This document shows, one piece after another, positions 11,123 to 22,589 of a stretch of DNA of 64,000 nt. The first letter of the stretch is position 1; every line of letters starts with the position of its first letter. The position numbers and the translations under genes were made by a program. Below the pieces are notes generated by a model, which saw nothing but the letters and a program-made list of their open reading frames with translations, ran no database searches and was not told the origin of the DNA. Source of the stretch: Camillea tinctor (taxonomy: Eukaryota > Ascomycota > Sordariomycetes > Xylariales > Xylariaceae). The DNA lies in assembly GCA_022578605.1 (NCBI GenBank), contig MU394067.1:434001-498000 (forward strand), in the 5' to 3' direction.

Positions 11123-11998
11123 ATGTCAGTAGCAACCATGACCATAACGGTCCCCGCATCCTCCACCACCACAACCACCACCAGCACATGCTGTCCCAAC
11201 TGCGGGTTCTCCCTACCGCCCGACATCGCAGAACCCCAGGTCGCGCTCCTGCAAGCCCAGAAGCAGATCGACGAACTGCAGGCCCAAGTCCGGCTGCTCA
11301 ACCAGAAGGCCGCCGCCGCCGTCGACCGCTGGGCCGACTACGAAGACGAGCTCTCGCGCCTGCGCGCCGCAAGCACCACCTCCGCCGCCACCACCGCCCT
11401 GACCAGCAGCAGCAGCAGCACCTCGCAGCGGCCGCAGACGCCGACGCCCAGCGCGCCCGCCCCCCGCGCCAGCCCGCGGTCTCCCTCGTCCTTCCTGCCC
11501 GCCGGCGCCGCGTCGCGGATCAGCGCGCTTCTCTCGCCGCGGCGCTCAAGCGCGAACCTCGTCTCCCAATCCCAACCCACCTCTTCCTCCTCCCTCCCCC
11601 CTTCCACCCACCCTCCCCCTTCCACCCTCTCCTCCCCCCCCTCCGCCCCCCGCCCGCGCACCGCCGCCGGCGAAGACGAGAAAAGCAGTCTCGCATCCGC
11701 GCTCGCGCGGGAGCGGGCGCTGCGCGCGGCGGCGGAGGGCAAGCTGCGCGACACGAGCCGCGAGGTGGAGGAGCTCAGCGTGACGCTGTTCGAGCAGGCG
11801 AACGAGATGGTGGCGACGGAGCGGCGGGCGCGGGCCGAGCTCGAGGCGCGGGTGAGCCTGCTGGAGACGCGCGACCGCGAGAAGCGGGGGAGGCTGGAGA
11901 GGCTGGAGGGCGCGCTGGGGCGGATCGAGAGGGTGAGGGGGCTGTTGGGGTTGGATGGGGATGGGGAGGGCGGGCAGGGGAAGGGGGGAAGGGATTGA
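11123..11998 (+). CDS. Sec2-type Rab GEF domain protein, short form
   Basis: Single exon, 291 residues. In yeast Sec2 and animal Rabin, the coiled coil containing the signature L-F-E-x-A-N-x-M-V activates the exocytic Rab (Sec4/Rab8) at secretory vesicles. Here that signature is EVEELSVTLFEQANEMVATE at about residues 214-233, inside a helical, heptad-rich stretch from about 183 to 275. A shorter predicted helix lies at 38-82. The region between is a Ser/Pro/Thr-rich disordered linker. Near the N-terminus CCPNCGF suggests half of a zinc-binding knuckle. The protein is much shorter than Sec2 (about 760 residues in yeast), so it may be a separate fungal GEF-domain family; its partner Rab is not shown by the sequence. 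A second, overlapping long frame at 11188-12051 is a GC-driven shadow. Confidence 0.85.
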   Translation: MSVATMTITVPASSTTTTTTSTCCPNCGFSLPPDIAEPQVALLQAQKQIDELQAQVRLLNQKAAAAVDRWADYEDELSRLRAASTTSAATTALTSSSSSTSQRPQTPTPSAPAPRASPRSPSSFLPAGAASRISALLSPRRSSANLVSQSQPTSSSSLPPSTHPPPSTLSSPPSAPRPRTAAGEDEKSSLASALARERALRAAAEGKLRDTSREVEELSVTLFEQANEMVATERRARAELEARVSLLETRDREKRGRLERLEGALGRIERVRGLLGLDGDGEGGQGKGGRD

Positions 11999-13240
11999 CG
12001 GGGAGAGGGAGAGTGGATGGGGAAATGAATGAATTAATGAGGAATGAATGAAGAGATGGTTATGATATGACTTTTTTTTTTCCTAGAAAAGGGGGGAGGG
12101 AGGAGGGGGAGCTACATATAAACTTACCACCCCCTCTCCTGGCAACCGATTGCATGGGGGCATTTTCATCCTCGCGTCGCTTACCTTTCGCTCTTCTATT
12201 TTGAAAGGGAGGGGAGAACGGAGTTACAAGGCATATCATGATAAAAGAGAGCAAGGTCACGGATTATACTTTTGGCACCACCTACCGGAATCAGGAGCAC
12301 AAAGCATAAGGGACACAGGGAACAACACTGCTTGGGCTGTCTAGCATGCATGGCATATAGGATACAAAGGGGGAAAAGGGGGTTAGGTTAGGATATTTCG
12401 TAACCGACTAAGGCAGGTATATATACATACATTTAGCGAAGGAGTTTCTAAGGCACACAGGCAAGCATACGGGTATTCCGGTTCTTTAGGGGCATAAGCA
12501 TATAAACAGCGAAGTTTTTTTTAAGTTTTTTTTACAAGAGAGAAAGGAGAAGAGTTCATATAATCTTTTATAGGAGGGACGATTCCGAAACTATGCTCAA
12601 CTTACTTCCATCGTGTATCATCCGTGAATACTCTAGCCTGAGCTATACCAACCACTTGGGCTATACCACTTGCGTATAGAACATATTTACCTAAGATATG
12701 TAACGGGGGAGTTATTACTACGTAATACCTATGGCCCAAAGAGGGAAAAGAAAAAAATAGCAAAAATAAAACACCTTAAATCGTCCATCTGCGACGTTAG
12801 CAAAAAGGATATCAGATTTCAGTCCCCCGCTATGAAATCCAAGGTAGTATACATGGCCACGCTTAGCAACCGTGACACCATGACACACACCCGTACAACA
12901 TCTGAACAGGCAAAGACCGGTTGATTAGTGCATGATCTCACCGATCATCTACCCATCGCATCACATCACATTTCTACCACCATCTTTCATAATATCATCG
13001 TATCTCCTGTTTCTTATTTCATATTCGACTTTCTGATTTTCTCTCTTTCACACACACGTGCTTGATGTTTCTCTATATACAGCCAAAAACAGCTCCCCTT
13101 CTTGCCTTCTCTCCCTTCCCTCTCTCGTTTCCTTCTTCTCATAAACATGCTTTAAAAAAAACAAAGTTCAATCATAGCCTTAGCTTAGCTTAGCCCAACA
13201 TAATTGTTTTCTCTCTCTTCCCTTCTCTCCTTTCATTTGT
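11999..13240. other. Intergenic spacer between converging genes
   Basis: 3' flanks of the Sec2-like gene (+) and VMA1 (-). It contains a T-run at 12071-12080, T/A homopolymers near 12515-12535, and CT-rich tracts at 13030-13230 that form the VMA1 3' side. No convincing gene. Confidence 0.55.
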
Positions 13241-15552
13241 CTACTCGTCCATTACGGATGCAAACTTATCCAGCATAGACTGTTGGATAGCCTCGTACTA
13301 TATAGTAAATATCATATTAGCAAAAAGCCCCATAAGATTTAGTATTGAGTAACTAGGATAAATCCTACCTTCTTCGTGATCACATCCTCGCCCTCGCTAG
13401 GGACCTCGAACTTCAGACTCCGCAGCTGCGCCTGGAGGTCGCTGGTCGCCTCGCGGACCTTGGCCCAGCTCTGGCCCTGGGCAATGGCCTTCTGCGCCTC
13501 GTCGTGGAAGCCCATCATGAGCTTCATCATCCACTCCGTCTTCCAGATGGGGCAGAACTGGTCGTAGTCCGAGTAGCCGTTCTGCTGCAGGAAGTCCTCC
13601 TTGAGCAGCATGGCCAAGTCGAGCGTGATCTTGTCCGGGTCCGACAGCGCCGACTTTCCGACCAGCTGCACTACCTGGTCCAACTCTTCCGAGTCCGATA
13701 GCAGCTGCTTGATCTGGTCGCGCAGCCGCGGGAACTCGGGGTAGTCCTTCTCGTACCACTTATCCAGCGTGTTGGTGTACTTGCTATACGACACGGCCGT
13801 GTTGATGGAGGGGAAGTGCTTTCGCTGAGCGAGCTTCTTGTCGAGACCCCAGAAGACCTGCACGATACCCAGCGTAGAACTGGTGACGGGATCGGAGAAA
13901 TCACCACCGGGCGGACTGACAGCACCAACAATACTAACACTGCCCTCACGCTCAGGGGAGCCCAGGCAGCTGGTCTTTCCGGCACGCTCGTAGAAACTGG
14001 CCAGCTTGGCACTGAGGTAGGCAGGGAAACCCTGATCCGCCGGCATTTCTCCTAGACGACCGGAAATTTCACGCAGAGCTTCTGCCCACCGCGATGACGA
14101 GTCAGCCATCATGGCAACGTTCATGCCCTGATCACGGAAGTATTCGGCGACAGTAATACCCGTGTAAATGGAGGCTTCTCGGGCAGCGACGGGCATGTTG
14201 GAGGTATTGGCGATCAGCGTGGTTCGCTTCATGATGGGCTCCTTACGTCCCTCGACCTCGATGGACAGTTCGGGGAAGTCCTTCAAGACTTCGGCCATTT
14301 CGTTACCCCGTTCGCCACAACCGACGTACACGATAACATCACTGTTGGAGAATTTGGAGACGGACTGGGAAATGACAGTCTTGCCGCAGCCGAAAGCACC
14401 AGGGATAGCGACGGTGCCACCCTGAACACTAGGGAAAAGGGCGTCCAAGACTCGCTGACCGACAATGAAGGGCTTGTCGGCCGAGAGCTTCTCGGTCGTG
14501 GGTCGCGGCACACGGACGGGCCATGTGTGCATCATGCCGTGCTCGGTCTTGGTACCGTTAAACTCGATCTCAAGGATCTTCTCGTCGACGGTGTACTCGC
14601 CCTTGGGGGCGATTCGCGTAATGGTACCTCTCGCGCGGGGAGGCAATAAGATCTTGTGTACCTGGATAAACGAGTTCTCGAACACAGTACCCCATACGTC
14701 ACCGCCAGAGATATGGTCGCCGACCTTCATAACCGGCGTAAACTCCCACTTCTTGGTCCGGTCGAGAGCGGGGAGGGCAATACCACGAGGTATATAGATA
14801 CTCTTAGACTGTTCCGAGATCTTCTGCAGCGGCCGCTGAATTCCATCGTAGATATTGTTTAACAGACCAGGTCCGAGTTCGACGGAAAGGGGCTTTCCGG
14901 TTCGACTGACAGGGTCGCCAACCGTTACACCAGCTATATGTATTATGAAGTTCTGGTTAGCTATCGTATTTACCTGGCATCTCAATCTTCTGATCTGGGA
15001 GTTCAGGTTACGCACCGGTTTCCTCGTAGACCTGGATAGTGCACTGATCGGCGTTGATTCGGATGACTTCACCGACTAGATTATCGTGGCCGACTTTGAC
15101 CTGTTCCGTGTGTCAATGGATATGAATGGAGAATGGGTTCACTACCAGAATAGAATAGAGCATACAAGTTCGTACATGGCAACACCGAGCATGTCTTCGG
15201 CGACAACGACGGGTCTGGGAATTGGGTTAGTTTCGAGATATGCCTAGCTCGAGGTGGTAAATGTTGGCATTGTGTATACGAACCCGGAGACGGAGTAGAT
15301 CTTGCCTGTTATTCATGTGATTAGTTCCATAGCCCACAGAACATTGAAGATATAGAAATACAGAGGAAAGGTGATTGGGGGGAGAGAGAAGAGAAAGCCA
15401 GTGCATACCATGGTTGAGGCCATCCTGGTCACCGTTCGTAGCTTTGGCGGACTAGTTAAAGAAAAAAAAAATGTGAGCAAGTTATTAGACAGCTTTAAAC
15501 GAGATAGAGGGATAGTGGCATCGCGGGGTGGTTTGCAGCTTACCGGTGCCAT
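13241..15552 (-). CDS. VMA1: V-type proton ATPase catalytic subunit A
   Basis: Seven exons on the minus strand: 15544-15552, 15409-15451, 15284-15305, 15166-15214, 15016-15100, 13369-14933, 13241-13297; 609 residues. Subunit A hydrolyses ATP in the peripheral V1 sector that acidifies the vacuole. The start [20 protein letters not shown] matches the family N-terminus. Walker A is GAFGCGKT at 248-255. Catalytic region blocks include [26 protein letters not shown] and [17 protein letters not shown], and the last exon encodes [18 protein letters not shown]. No intein is inserted at the Walker region, unlike yeast VMA1. The first coding exon is only 9 nt, the third 22 nt, and the donor after exon 3 is the weak GTTCGT. 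The reading frame stays open for 492 nt upstream of the ATG (separate entry). Confidence 0.97.
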
Positions 15553-16044
15553 CTTGCGAGTGCGAGTTGGGGTTATCGGGGGTTCTGCAGCTTCAGAAGT
15601 AATAGTAATAGAGGGAATGAGAGGGGTAGGATCGGGTGAAGCTGGCTCAGGGAGAGGAGAGAGTGGTGGTGGTAGTGGTGATGGGGAAATGGGAGATGAT
15701 TCGGGTGATGACAATGACGATGGTGGTGTTGTGGTTGTTTTGGAGGTGATGATGGAAGCTGTCGGTGATAGTGCAGGACTGGGGGGTAGTGGTTGGTTGG
15801 AAGCTTCAGCTACATCTGTGGCTCGTGCTTTATTAGCGCCTCTAGCTTTATTAGTATTGGCTTGAGCATGCCACATCTGTGACGCAGCAGCGAGTATGGG
15901 CGTTGCCGGTCGGCTGCCAGTGCCAGTCCCACTGCCACTGCCATTGCTGCTAACGCTATTTCTTCTTCTCTGTTCATCGCCGCCCCATCGAATCAGCTCC
16001 ACCAACGAAGGCCTAGCCCGCAGTCTCGGTTGAAGCCCCAGCAT
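15553..16044 (-). other. In-frame open extension upstream of the VMA1 start
   Basis: From an ATG at 16042-16044 the minus strand is open for 164 codons and joins the VMA1 start codon at 15552 in frame, without a stop. The conceptual extension begins MLGLQPRLRARPSLVELIRW, then is rich in Ser, Gly, Thr and Pro with many Ser-Pro and Thr-Pro pairs, and ends TPTRTRK just before MAP. Known V-ATPase A subunits begin near MAP, so the canonical protein does not need it. It may be an alternative N-terminus, a separate small gene, or a stop-free 5' UTR. GC-rich, low-complexity DNA often stays open by chance, and the opposite strand is also open over 15371-15865. Confidence 0.4.
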
Positions 16045-16911
16045 TCATTCGACGACCCGTTCTTCTTTTATCTAATCGAGATAGATTATGTAAAAAACAA
16101 AGACTTGCTAGGAGGTATGCAGGTATCTGAACTTTTAAGTTATTCAGAGAGGGTCACTTATAAGAAACATAAGATGCCCATGCGAATACCTGCAATTGAT
16201 GTTAATTGATAAAACCGATTATACAAAACTTATCATTAATCAACGGGGGAAGAGGGGAGAAACGAATAAAAAGAAAAAAAGAACGGGAAAAAGGAAAAAG
16301 ATAAGTACATACACTTGGCTGACCATCTACCACTTTTGGACAACACGAACAACATGAAACCCGAAAGATAAATGTTTCAATGTTGAGGTGATAATAAGGT
16401 GAGGTAAGGTAAAAGGTAAGGCAAGGTAGATCTCTAAAGGAACCGTGTTAAGATCGCGTCACTTCAATCTCTCTCAACTCGTCACCCCCTGCTGTCCTGT
16501 TTCTGTATAGGTAAGATTCCCGTTGTAACCCCAAACTGCACTGCCTCTTTCGACTTGTTATCACTAATAAGATATAGGTCATATGAATTAGGACAAGAGT
16601 AGTGTAGATAGGTAGTATACAACCTACTATTACAGGTTATCTACCTACCTATCTTCTACTTTGAATCACACTGGCTATCATGGGATATTTATCCCCTTCG
16701 TAACTACACCCAAGAGATTAAATCTTACATAAATTGGATTGTGCTATGAACCAGAAGCCCCACCATCTGTTATTTCGATATCCTGCCTTTTATAGACTCT
16801 GCAGCGTCATGGCGCAAATTAGCATATCGTACATTACACGCATACATAATATGCCCAGTTTCCATAGTTGCAGTCCGTACCTAGTGGTGGTGTGGAGTGA
16901 GAAGAGAACAC
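16045..16911. other. Intergenic spacer
   Basis: Between the VMA1 upstream region and the phosphodiesterase 3' end. It holds purine runs (about 16250-16300), TAGGTAAGG-type words at 16395-16430 and an imperfect inverted repeat at 16604-16660 made of TAGGTAG/CTACCTA words. No gene is visible. Confidence 0.55.
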
Positions 16912-19263
16912 TCATTCCCCAGCTCCCGTTAGATTAGCGCCCTGCCCCCAAAACACCGCCAGCGCCTCTCTATTCACCACGAGACTCGCCAGCGTATCCC
17001 CCAGCACGCTGTCCTCGCACTCCGCTACCTTCCTTCCGTGCTTCTCATCCTCGTTATTATCCGACGGCCTCCTCACCAAATCCAGCCTCAGCCCGGGCTT
17101 CACGCAGTTATCCTGCGCCCGCGCCGCCCGGAGCTTGCAGATCTCCGCGCGCCTGCACTCGGCGTCGCACGCCTCGACCTTCCAGCCGCGGCGCTTGCGC
17201 GCGTAGTACGCCGCGAACGCCTCCGGGTCGCGCTCGAGCCGCTCCGTGACGTTGTGCCAGAACGCCGCCGTGAGCTCTCCTCCTCCTCCGGCGCCGCCGT
17301 ACGCCTCCCGCGCGGAGTAGTACTTCGTCCACCGGGGCTGGGACGAGAAGCTCGGGTCGCTCGTGTTGGCTATGTACGTCGTCGCGTCGAGCACGCCGTA
17401 CGTTTCCGGGTCCACCGTGTACACGCGGAAGGCCGGGTGGCCCGACGTCGGCGTCAGGGAGGGCGCCACGTACGAGGTTACCCGCGCGTTGGCGTACGTG
17501 CGCTGCGCGTAGTCCGCGTACGTGATCTCGAATTCGTCGAGGTGCGAGTGTCCTAAGCGGCCATAAGTATATTACGATACCAAGTGCATGCATGAGGAGA
17601 GAGGAGGGAAGGACTACGAGAAATGAGGTTGGACTTGACTTACCAAAGAACATAGCCGCGATGGTCCCCTCATATCGGTTCACAATTTGATCGAAGTAAT
17701 TCGACCAGTCGTGGAACGCATCCCGGTTCCCCATAGACATGTGCCCAATGATATACACCCGCTCGCCCGCCCTCTCCGCGGCGTCAAGCTCCGCCACGAG
17801 CCACGCCAGCTGCCCGCTGGGGTCTTCCTCCATCGGCTCCTCGTACAGCCAGTAGTTGTGCGCATAGTACAGATTCGTGCTAATCGATATGATCCGCAGG
17901 TTCGCGTCCCCGCCGGGCCACTTAGCCGAGTACGCCCCGAACGGCTGCGCCGGCGCGGGGTCGATCCACCGACCCCAGGCCGACGCGAGCACGTCGTAGA
18001 GCCAGTCGGCCGAGTGATCCGTCGACGCCGGCGGGAACGAGTTGGCGGGGGACGCTTCGTGGTTGCCGGCTGTGCCGTAGACGAACAGGCCCGCCTCGCC
18101 CATGCGCCCGTAGCTGCCAGTGATGTCGAGCGCGTTCTGCGCCTCAGTCGTGTTCCACAGCGCGTGGTCGACGATGTCGCCCGTGAAGATGGAAAACGCG
18201 GCATCTGGCACGATCTCCTTGATCGCGGCGTACATGCTCTGTTCTAGGCTGATCGGGGAGTCGCAAGTGTGCTCGCCGTAGGGCCCGGCGGGGCGGCCCG
18301 GCTCCTGGATGTCGGGGTACTCCCTGTCATGATAGGTAAGTTCAAGTGCTTGTAGTCAAGATGGCAAAGATCAAGGGGTAAGCTGGGGGTATCTTACCTG
18401 CAACAAATGGGCTTTGTGCACTCCGCACTAGCCCCCTCGACATAAAAGGGGTCGACATGGATGTCCGAGTAATGCACAATATGCAGCGGCTTAAGCTTAG
18501 ATGTCTTAGGCGGCGCCTTCACGGATCCTGGTAGTGGCTTCGGTGATGGGAAGGTGATATTGCGCGGTTCGACCTCAGGATAGGAACAGAGACCCATGAA
18601 GGCCACGCAAGCAAGCCGCGATGTTTTGGATCCCACCTTGATGTCCCGCAGGCCTTGTGCTATGATAGGGCCCTCCAATAAGATGGAACCCTCGCAGACG
18701 TCGTCATCTTGGAGCTTGTTCACCGGTCAGCAAGTGGCGGATTGGTAAAATAGGCGAAAACCAGAAGGATTTGTAACTCGCGAAAAAGGGGGCGAGACGG
18801 GGGGTAACAATGCAGGAGCCAAGGAACTAAGAGCTATATACCCCGATATGTTTGCATATCCTCGTCATCACATTGACGAAAAAGTCGTCGCCCACGGCAG
18901 CGGCCGCTTTGAGCTGAAGGAGTATTCCCTATCGTATGCGTTAGCAACGTTTATCCTCACCCGACTCGCTGGCTACGTTTCCTGTTGGCATATGGGATCT
19001 CGTAATTTGCGTTTTCCCATCCGATGCGGTACATAGATGACTAGGGGGAAACTGACTTCGCAGGCAGCGCATGCTGCTGGACTCTGCGCGTCCTCTAATA
19101 CATGGGACACTAATGTGTCTGCGTTTGCAAATAGTCTCCCGTCAATCTCTTGGCCGGGAGGGTCGCTTAAGGGTTTCTGAGCGCCACTGTCATACCCATT
19201 GACAAGGGCTGCAGAAACAGGCCCTATGGCGAGCGCGGCCGCCAGAAGGATTCTCGTCTGCAT
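16912..19263 (-). CDS. Secreted acid sphingomyelinase-like phosphodiesterase
   Basis: Five exons: 19057-19263, 18842-18928, 18398-18714, 17644-18323, 16912-17552; 643 residues. Family members cleave sphingomyelin or related phosphodiesters in acidic or extracellular compartments. A signal peptide (MQTRILLAAALAIGPVSAAL) is followed by a Cys-rich saposin B domain from about 60 to 145 (AACAACEGILLQLK, VMTRICKHIG, CVAFMGLC). The calcineurin-like metallophosphatase domain shows all metal motifs: HYSDIHVDPF (D-x-H near 182-184), FTGDIVDH, GTAGNHEASP, YIIGHMSMG and GHSHLDEF; the last is restored across the final intron. N-glycosylation sequons such as NTT and NVT are present. The C-terminus ends GQGANLTGAGE with no GPI-type hydrophobic tail. 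The exact lipid substrate in this fungus is not known. The start is the ATG at 19263; the preceding TTG is not used. Confidence 0.95.
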
Positions 19264-19805
19264 GGTCAATGTGATAGCGTCTTAATTACAAGATTCGTAA
19301 AGGAGAGGTATCGTTGTTGATGTGTGATCTACTACGTAATCCCGAAGGGGGAGGCAACAGTAGACCTCGTGAAATGTGAATGGTTATATCTCAAGCATGA
19401 TATTTGTCTTGCTCACGGGCCTATGATGGCCATAGTACCACCGCGAGCACGAAGGTAGCGGCGTCACTGAATCGCGGAAAAGATGAATATGAGGTGTCTG
19501 GCCAATAACAAGTAGTGAGGTTAGGTGTATATGGAACGTTCTACACCTTGGAGAACTAGTACTTAGATAGATAAACTAAGTCAGTCCAGTTAGTCCGAAT
19601 CGAGATGAGATGAAACGGGATGTGTATGTGTATATTGACAAGTGAAAAGTGATCAGTACATAGGAAGTAAGTGGATTAAGATAGTTAGGTATTGGGCAGT
19701 TTGTTAGACAACTTGCTTAAGAAAACATGAAGGTTGGACATCGATTGCGTAACTAATAAGCCATCGGCCATCCAATAACAAAGGGGGGTGGCTAGGGCGG
19801 CCTAG
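19264..19805. other. Promoter-side spacer of the phosphodiesterase gene
   Basis: 542 bp up to the inverted-repeat element. AT-rich with GTAAGT/TAGATAG words; no coding sequence seen. Confidence 0.5.
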
Positions 19806-20396
19806 TTTAAATCGGAAAGACTAGTATGACGGTAGGTCCGTACTAGTCTGACGGTACGCCACACACTTGCCACACACTAAGCCTAAAGACATCTAGCTAA
19901 CCTTAGTACACGGCCACAGGCACAAGCACCTCCAAAATGTATGTACTTTTATTGCTTTGCAGTCACAAATTTAAAGGGTTTGGGGCGCTGAAATGCCTTA
20001 AGGCACCTGGCTACGGAGAGTTTAAGGGGGACCACCCCCCTCCCCCCCCCTTATTAAGGGGCTAAGAGAGATAAAGACGGTTTTTTTTTAGGGGTTTTTT
20101 TTTTTTTTTCGTTAAAATAAAATGAATTAAAACTTTTATTTGTAAATGCATTTGAATTAAAATCCTAAATGCATTGCAAATGCAATTAGTTGCGCAATTG
20201 AATTCAATTGAATTGCGACATTTGCAATTAACTTTGTGACCGTGAGATAGAAAAGGTACTTCCATTTGGGGGGCACATGTACCTGTGGCAGTGTACCAAG
20301 GCTGACTAGATGTCTTTAGGCTTAGTGTGTGGCAGGTGCGTGGCGTACCGTCAGACTAGTACGGACCTACCGTCATACTAGTCATTCCGGTTTAAA
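19806..20396. mobile_element. MITE-like element with long terminal inverted repeats
   Basis: The 106 bp at 19806-19911 match the reverse complement of 20291-20396 with about 9 differences, mostly transitions. Weaker similarity continues inward to about 19975 and 20225. Both ends start TTTAAA(T/C)CGGAA followed by GACTAGTATGACGGTAGGTC. The 591-bp unit has no coding capacity: its interior has a C-run and long T-runs at 20030-20110 and AT-rich sequence with the 16-bp palindrome CAATTGAATTCAATTG at 20195-20210. This is the structure of a non-autonomous DNA transposon. The target-site duplication is unclear: a TA lies near each end (19803-19804 and 20397-20398) but one base off, and TTTAAA itself is palindromic. 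The superfamily cannot be named from this. Confidence 0.85.
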
Positions 20397-22589
20397 TACA
20401 TAAGTAAGACGGGATCGCTAGGTGCAATGTGTTGCTGTCATGTGGGCAACTTTCCTTTCTTCGGGAATTAAATAAAGTATCTTCTATGGGATAGAGAACA
20501 AGGCAGGTACCTGTTGATGAACCCTACCCGCTTCCATTGCTGGGGTTATGAGAGCCCAGTACCATGGTACTAGCCAGGTCATGTTACCTACACTACATAT
20601 CTGATGACTTCTATCGGAAGTATAAATCATAAAGTGACCTATTGGGTGGGTGGATAACCGGGGCACGGCACATGTGAACATACCTAACCCACATACATAA
20701 ATATGCGCTGTCTTATATATGCATATACTTTATATTTGCATATTATGAATGTCCTCTTTAAAGCTTGCGAACAAGACAATGTAGCTCGAGTTTAAAGATA
20801 TCTGCTTTTGCATAGTTTTTCCCATTGATCGATATATATACTCTAGTGCCATACCTTATTCTTGAAGCTACTAGGAATCAAAAAACGATCAACTCCTGAA
20901 GTTGAATAACTCATTACACATTCACATGGATATCATAACCATTTCCGCTAGATTACATTCCCTATTAATGTTGAAATGGCCTTGTAGCCAATGGGAACTT
21001 CACTAAAACTACATAGTACAGCATAGGAGTTCTAAAAGTTTTAAACAAATGGACCACTCAGCCTTGCCTCCTCTATCTATGAGAACTACCTACACCAACC
21101 CCCCCTCCTCTGGCTCCCTCTCCTTTTCATGTTACTTTCAGGCGAGTCAAATACGAGTACATGTACAATATGCATTGATTTATTCCTTACATAGTAGTAA
21201 AAGCAAACATAAAACCCATCGTACCCTAACCCTGAGCTCCCTCAACCTGAATCTCTATCTGCAATATAATCCTCTACACCTCCATTTACCTACGCAGCCA
21301 CCACCCTGCCTAGCATATTAATCCCACATACCCTCTATCGCCGCTAACCAGCTCCTCTAAACAAACGACCAAGCACCCACTATATATAGCAAAACATCCC
21401 CTCAAGTCTACCGAACCCAGCACGATGACGTAACTTGGTGCTCACTAACTTAGTTCACAACACCTGCTTATAGAGGGGCACGGTCAGCGACCTAAATAAA
21501 CACCTACTCCTATACCCAAATACCTTGGCCTAGCTTAGCATCCCATGCAACCTACTATCTATCTACTTCAATACACGCCATCTTACCACCCCCTAGGCAG
21601 GTATCCCACCCTAGCGCCCTTCCCAAGTAGTCCAGTCCAGTCCTATATTTCCATATGCAGAGAGGTGCCGGATATAGACTAGCCTCTTTAAAGCTAGGTT
21701 AGGTAGATTCACTTTACAACACTTGATGACGGCTTGAGATCATCATTCACGCACTACCACCAGATAAGGCTAGGTAGAGGTATATAAATCTTTTTTTTTT
21801 TTTGCACGAGAACAAAAGTGCCGTACCTAACCGTCATTAAGCTACGGTGTGATGAATACCTTCCTTACTAGGCTTCTTTTCTTTAATCTTCAAGTTCCTT
21901 GCGAGTTTCATAGAAGAAGGTGAATTTTTATATATGCTTCGCGGAATACTGTAACTAGACAACCCGGTGTATTACTTATAACCAGTCCACCAGAAGATAG
22001 ATGAATTACTAGTATATTGGCAATAATAATAAAATGATATTAAGTGTTACCCGCTATTCTGCGATACGAGAGTCAGCCAAGCAATATTTAGCTCATGTTG
22101 GTACACACCCGAAGATATACGAGAAAATCGATATTCTTCTTTCCATTTACCAATAATTCTTTTCGACAGAACGTTTAGGAAACGATTTTCTGGACATTAT
22201 TATTCCGTGGCTTTGGGGTATCTCGCTCTCCTGATGCGATTTGTGAACATGACGAAGAACCGCCCGCCTTCCTTCCTTTACCTTTTCTTTTTGCCGCTCG
22301 AGCGCCAGACAGTAACGAGAATGAGATGATGCAATACAATGATTTCCCCAACCTCCTCTATTCCTCCTCAGAACCGAAGTTAAGTCCCAGGCGCTTATTG
22401 ATGCTGCCGTGCTGAATGCCGTGTTCATTTGTCTCACGAACCCATGCCCACCCATATGCCTTTTTTTTTCTTTTCCGTGACTGAGATAAGCGTCCATATC
22501 TTCATGATGATTCCTTTAGTCAATGATCATATGCATTTATCGAGCCATGCTTTATGATTGCCATTTAATGCTTATATCGTTTCTCTCTA
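20397..22589. other. Intergenic spacer
   Basis: 2.2 kb of AT-rich sequence, with pyrimidine/ACC-rich stretches at 21040-21350 and 21480-21620, a T-run at 21790-21803, and the 3' flank of the ACT-domain gene. Its open frames (for example 21049-21321 and 22147-22497) show no domain or codon signal. I see no gene. Confidence 0.5.

Noticed and set aside
11188..12051. 287-codon plus-strand frame overlapping the Sec2-like gene
   Set aside because: Arg/Ala/Pro-rich shadow caused by GC-rich third positions; the other frame has the Sec2 signature.
15371..15865. 164-codon plus-strand frame opposite VMA1 exon 1 and its upstream region
   Set aside because: Gly/Val/Ser low-complexity translation of the antisense of Ser/Pro codons; it crosses real VMA1 splice sites.
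16604..16660. Imperfect hairpin of TAGGTAG and CTACCTA words
   Set aside because: The arms need gaps to pair and the words are common in all spacers, so chance pairing is likely.
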